Shown: one piece after another, positions 61,783-64,000 of the stretch
Numbering within the stretch: position 1 is the first letter of the stretch
Layout: each line of letters opens with the position of its first letter
Source: Micrococcaceae bacterium Sec5.8
Lineage (GTDB): Bacteria > Actinomycetota > Actinomycetes > Actinomycetales > Micrococcaceae
Assembly (NCBI GenBank): GCA_039636775.1
Contig: CP143429.1
Location: forward strand, 1,302,001-1,366,000
DNA: 64,000 bases
Direction of reading: 5' to 3'
Translations under genes and position numbers: made by a program
The notes under the pieces: model-generated
Databases searched by the model: none
Told to the model about the DNA's origin: nothing
What the model saw: the letters and a program-made list of their open reading frames with translations, nothing else

Positions 61783-62355
61783 GTGAACCAACGCCAGATC
61801 CACCCCATCATGACCGCACCGAACGGCACTTCCCCGCACGTGGCAGGGCTCATCAACAGCCTGTGCGCCACCATCCCGGACCACCCCAAGCCCGGCATTG
61901 TCTTCAGAGACCTGACCCCCGTCTTCGCGGACGGGACCGCACTGCGGGCGGTGGTCAACGCTCTGGTGGAGCCATATGAAGGACAATTCGACGCCGTCGC
62001 CGGTGTGGAGGCCCGCGGGTTCCTGCTGGCGTCCGCCGCGGCGTACGCCAGCGGAACGGGCGTCATCACCGTCCGTAAAGCCGGAAAACTCCCGCGCGAA
62101 GTGGTCTCCGAGGACTACGCCCTTGAATACGGCAACGCCACCCTGGAACTGCACACCACGGACCTCGCTCCCGGCAGCCGCGTGCTGATCCTCGACGACG
62201 TCCTCGCGACGGGCGGCACGCTGGGCGCTGCGGTCAAGCTCTTCGAACGCTGCAGCGTGCAGGTCGCCGGCGTGGGAGTCGTCCTGGAGCTTGCTGATCT
62301 CCAGGGCCGTTCGGCGCTGGGCGGCCACCCGGTCAGCTCCTTGCTCCGCCTCTAG
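61783..62355 (+). CDS. apt: Adenine phosphoribosyltransferase
   Basis: Salvages adenine with PRPP to AMP. The 190-residue protein has the PRPP loop VLILDDVLATGGTLGAAV and GVEARGFLLASAAAYASG. KPGIVFRDLTPVFADG near the N-terminus is the Apt start pattern. Conserved end ALGGHPVSSLLRL. The GTG start has a leaderless promoter pattern; the ATG at 61810 would shorten it by 9 residues. Confidence 0.94.
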   Translation: MNQRQIHPIMTAPNGTSPHVAGLINSLCATIPDHPKPGIVFRDLTPVFADGTALRAVVNALVEPYEGQFDAVAGVEARGFLLASAAAYASGTGVITVRKAGKLPREVVSEDYALEYGNATLELHTTDLAPGSRVLILDDVLATGGTLGAAVKLFERCSVQVAGVGVVLELADLQGRSALGGHPVSSLLRL

Positions 62356-62387
62356 GCAATGTCCCTCCGCCGGACGGAAGCAAGCCG

Positions 62388-62426
62388 GACGGGAGCACTG
62401 GACGGGAGCGCTGGACGGGAGCGCTG
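62388..62426 (+). repeat. Tandem 13-bp repeat (3 copies) between apt and helD
   Basis: GACGGGAGCACTG then GACGGGAGCGCTG twice, just after apt. It is the same copy number and length as the repeat in the ANTAR pseudogene but an unrelated sequence. Confidence 0.85.
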
Positions 62427-62497
62427 GACGACTGCGACCTGCTCGATAGACTGCCTGCAAAAAACAGACATGTGCCGGTGGGAAGGCCGAAATGGTT

Positions 62498-62503
62498 GTA
62501 GAA
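62498..62503 (+). promoter_or_regulatory. Putative -10 element TAGAAT before helD
   Basis: TTGTAGAATGG lies about 36 nt before the helD start; AGGGGAA near 62526-62532 is the likely ribosome binding site. Confidence 0.4.
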
Positions 62504-62538
62504 TGGTTGGTCTGTCTTTTTCGATAGGGGAACGTTCG

Positions 62539-64000
62539 ATGCATGACGCTGATTTGGTCCATGAACGCGACTACGTGGCCGGACTTTATACCCGGTTGGA
62601 TGAGTTGCGGGCGGAAAAGCGTGCCCAGCTGGCGCAGGTCCGGCGCGCAGGCGCGGTGGGCACCATGCAGAACGTTTCCGAGCGGGATGCGTTCGCGGCC
62701 CTGTACGAGGACCGCCTGGCGCAGCTGGACGCCGTCGACGACCGTTTGGTATTCGGCCGTCTAGACCTCGACTCGGGCGAAGCCCAGTACATCGGCCGGA
62801 TCGGCCTGACCACCGAGGACCTCCAGCGTCTCATGCTGGACTGGCGTGCCCCGGAAGCCGGACACTTTTACCAGGCCACCGCGTTCGACCGGCAGGGTGT
62901 GCGCCGCCGCCGGCACCTCATCCTGCAGGGCCGCGAGGTTAAAGCGATCGAGGATGATGTCCTTGACGCGGACCTTCTCGCCGACAACGACTCCCTCCAG
63001 GGCGAGGGTGCCCTGCTGGCAGCTCTGAACTCCAAACGGACCGGCCGGATGTCCGACATCGTCGGAACCATCCAGTCCGAGCAGGACCGGATCATCCGGT
63101 CCTCAATCTCGGGCGCCCTCGTGGTCCAGGGCGGTCCCGGAACGGGTAAAACCGCCGTCGCGCTGCACCGTGCTGCCTACCTGCTGTATACCCACCGCGA
63201 CCGGCTCAAGACCGCCGGCGTCCTGCTCGTGGGACCGTCGTCGTCGTTCATGAAGTACATCGAGCGGGTGCTTCCATCACTGGGTGAAACGGGTGTCGTG
63301 ATGGCCAGTGTCGGCCGCCTGATGCCAGGAATCCATGCGGTCGCCGAGCCGGAATCCGAGGTCGCAGCCATCAAGGGCCGGTTGGAGATGGCCGACGTGG
63401 TGGCCAACGCTGTGGCCAACCGGCAACGCATACCCGCGGAAAACCGGGTCCTCGAGGTCGACGGACGCAAACTCCTCCTCACCCCCCGGCAGGTACGCCG
63501 CGCCCGGGACCGGGCGCGCTCCACCGGCAAGCCGCACAACGAGGCCCGCGTCTCGTTCGTGAAGATCCTGCTGCGCGAACTGACCGAGCAGATGACCGAA
63601 CTCGTGGAAGCCGGCAGCATCGGCAACAACGCAGACCGCTCCTATCTGGCTGAAGACGTCCGCTCCGCCCGGGACGTCCGCATCGCTATCAACCTGTGCT
63701 GGATGCCCATGACGCCGGAGAAGCTCATCGGCGAACTCCTCACCCGGCCGGCGATCCTGGAAGCCTGCACCCCCCATCTCAGCCCGGCCGAGCGGGCACT
63801 GCTGCTGCGGCCCGCCGACGCACCGTGGACCGAAGCGGATGTGCCGCTGCTGGACGAGGCCGCCGAGCTGCTGGGCGAACTCGACGCTGCAGCCGGCAGG
63901 GGACTGGCCCAGCAGGAAAGCGACCGCGCACGCGACCTCGCCAATGCCAAGCAGACCCTGGTCAACATGGAAACCGCGGGCGTGGATGTCCTGATCTCCG
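62539..64000 (+). CDS. helD: HelD-type UvrD/Rep-like ATPase, RNA polymerase recycling factor (partial)
   Basis: The frame stays open to the window end (487 codons seen). The N-terminal coiled region (LVHERDYVAGLYTRLDELRA) is followed by a QYIGRIGL-like loop and the Walker A motif GGPGTGKTAVALHRAAYLLY near residue 200. This is the class of HelD in mycobacteria, which inserts arms into RNA polymerase channels and frees it from DNA. The gene is truncated by the window boundary, so the C-terminal helicase motifs are not visible. Alternative: another UvrD-like helicase. Confidence 0.85.
   Translation, partial: MHDADLVHERDYVAGLYTRLDELRAEKRAQLAQVRRAGAVGTMQNVSERDAFAALYEDRLAQLDAVDDRLVFGRLDLDSGEAQYIGRIGLTTEDLQRLMLDWRAPEAGHFYQATAFDRQGVRRRRHLILQGREVKAIEDDVLDADLLADNDSLQGEGALLAALNSKRTGRMSDIVGTIQSEQDRIIRSSISGALVVQGGPGTGKTAVALHRAAYLLYTHRDRLKTAGVLLVGPSSSFMKYIERVLPSLGETGVVMASVGRLMPGIHAVAEPESEVAAIKGRLEMADVVANAVANRQRIPAENRVLEVDGRKLLLTPRQVRRARDRARSTGKPHNEARVSFVKILLRELTEQMTELVEAGSIGNNADRSYLAEDVRSARDVRIAINLCWMPMTPEKLIGELLTRPAILEACTPHLSPAERALLLRPADAPWTEADVPLLDEAAELLGELDAAAGRGLAQQESDRARDLANAKQTLVNMETAGVDVLIS

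Overview
The window looks like the chromosome of a high-GC actinobacterium of the Micrococcaceae (Arthrobacter / Pseudarthrobacter type). This rests on the strongly GC-biased third codon positions, the gene order recX-miaB-miaA-dapF-hflX-dinG-lexA, a PriA-type HisA, a mycothiol-dependent-type DinB protein, a HelD protein, a 13E12 (DUF222/HNH) gene and actinobacterial LexA boxes. The assignment is inference from protein features; no database was searched.

Layout. (1) 1-10 kb: the end of recX, tRNA modification genes (miaB, miaA), dapF, a small-molecule/rRNA-type methyltransferase, hflX with a long leader, a DinG-type helicase, then convergent lexA and a divergent LysM membrane protein that shares two LexA-like boxes with lexA. 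(2) 10-16 kb: histidine genes hisC-hisB-hisH-(small membrane ORF)-priA, an SseB-like protein, an MFS transporter and a DUF1844 protein. (3) 16.4-20 kb: infC-rpmI-rplT-trmH with an apparent transcription attenuator and an AUU start codon on infC. (4) 20-26.5 kb: GlsB-like protein, CDF metal transporter, MFS exporter, Nudix hydrolase, an SOS-box-preceded radical SAM protein, pyrrolidone-carboxylate peptidase, and a SIMPL / HExxH pair. (5) 26.6-30.3 kb: pheS-pheT.

(6) 30.3-48.5 kb is accessory DNA. It lies between pheT and argC, which are close neighbours in Mycobacterium. It holds a phosphopantetheinyl transferase, at least four decayed genes (GAF/ANTAR regulator, alpha/beta hydrolase, ABC-2 permease, an unnamed secreted/cytosolic protein), an intact cytochrome b-molybdopterin oxidoreductase fusion, small membrane proteins, a CPBP protease, a 13E12 protein, and a Pls/PosA-type peptide synthetase followed by an M1 aminopeptidase, then a quinone oxidoreductase and a fatty-acid desaturase. 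The synthetase, the peptidase and the nearby phosphopantetheinyl transferase are the best candidates for a little-described system, a homo-poly-amino-acid pathway.

(7) 48.5-57.5 kb: the complete arginine operon argC-J-B-D-F-R-G-H with two ATGCAT-centred ArgR-like sites before argC. (8) 57.5-64 kb: PdxH-like oxidase, DinB/MDMPI protein, an alkylation-repair group (methyltransferase, AdaA-AlkA fusion, Mpg/AAG glycosylase), apt and the 5' part of helD.

A theme of the whole window is leaderless transcription. At least 14 genes have a TANNNT -10 hexamer exactly 6-7 nt before an ATG or GTG and no visible ribosome binding site. Another theme is short direct repeats with three or more copies (9, 13, 15 and 18 bp), in both decayed and living genes.
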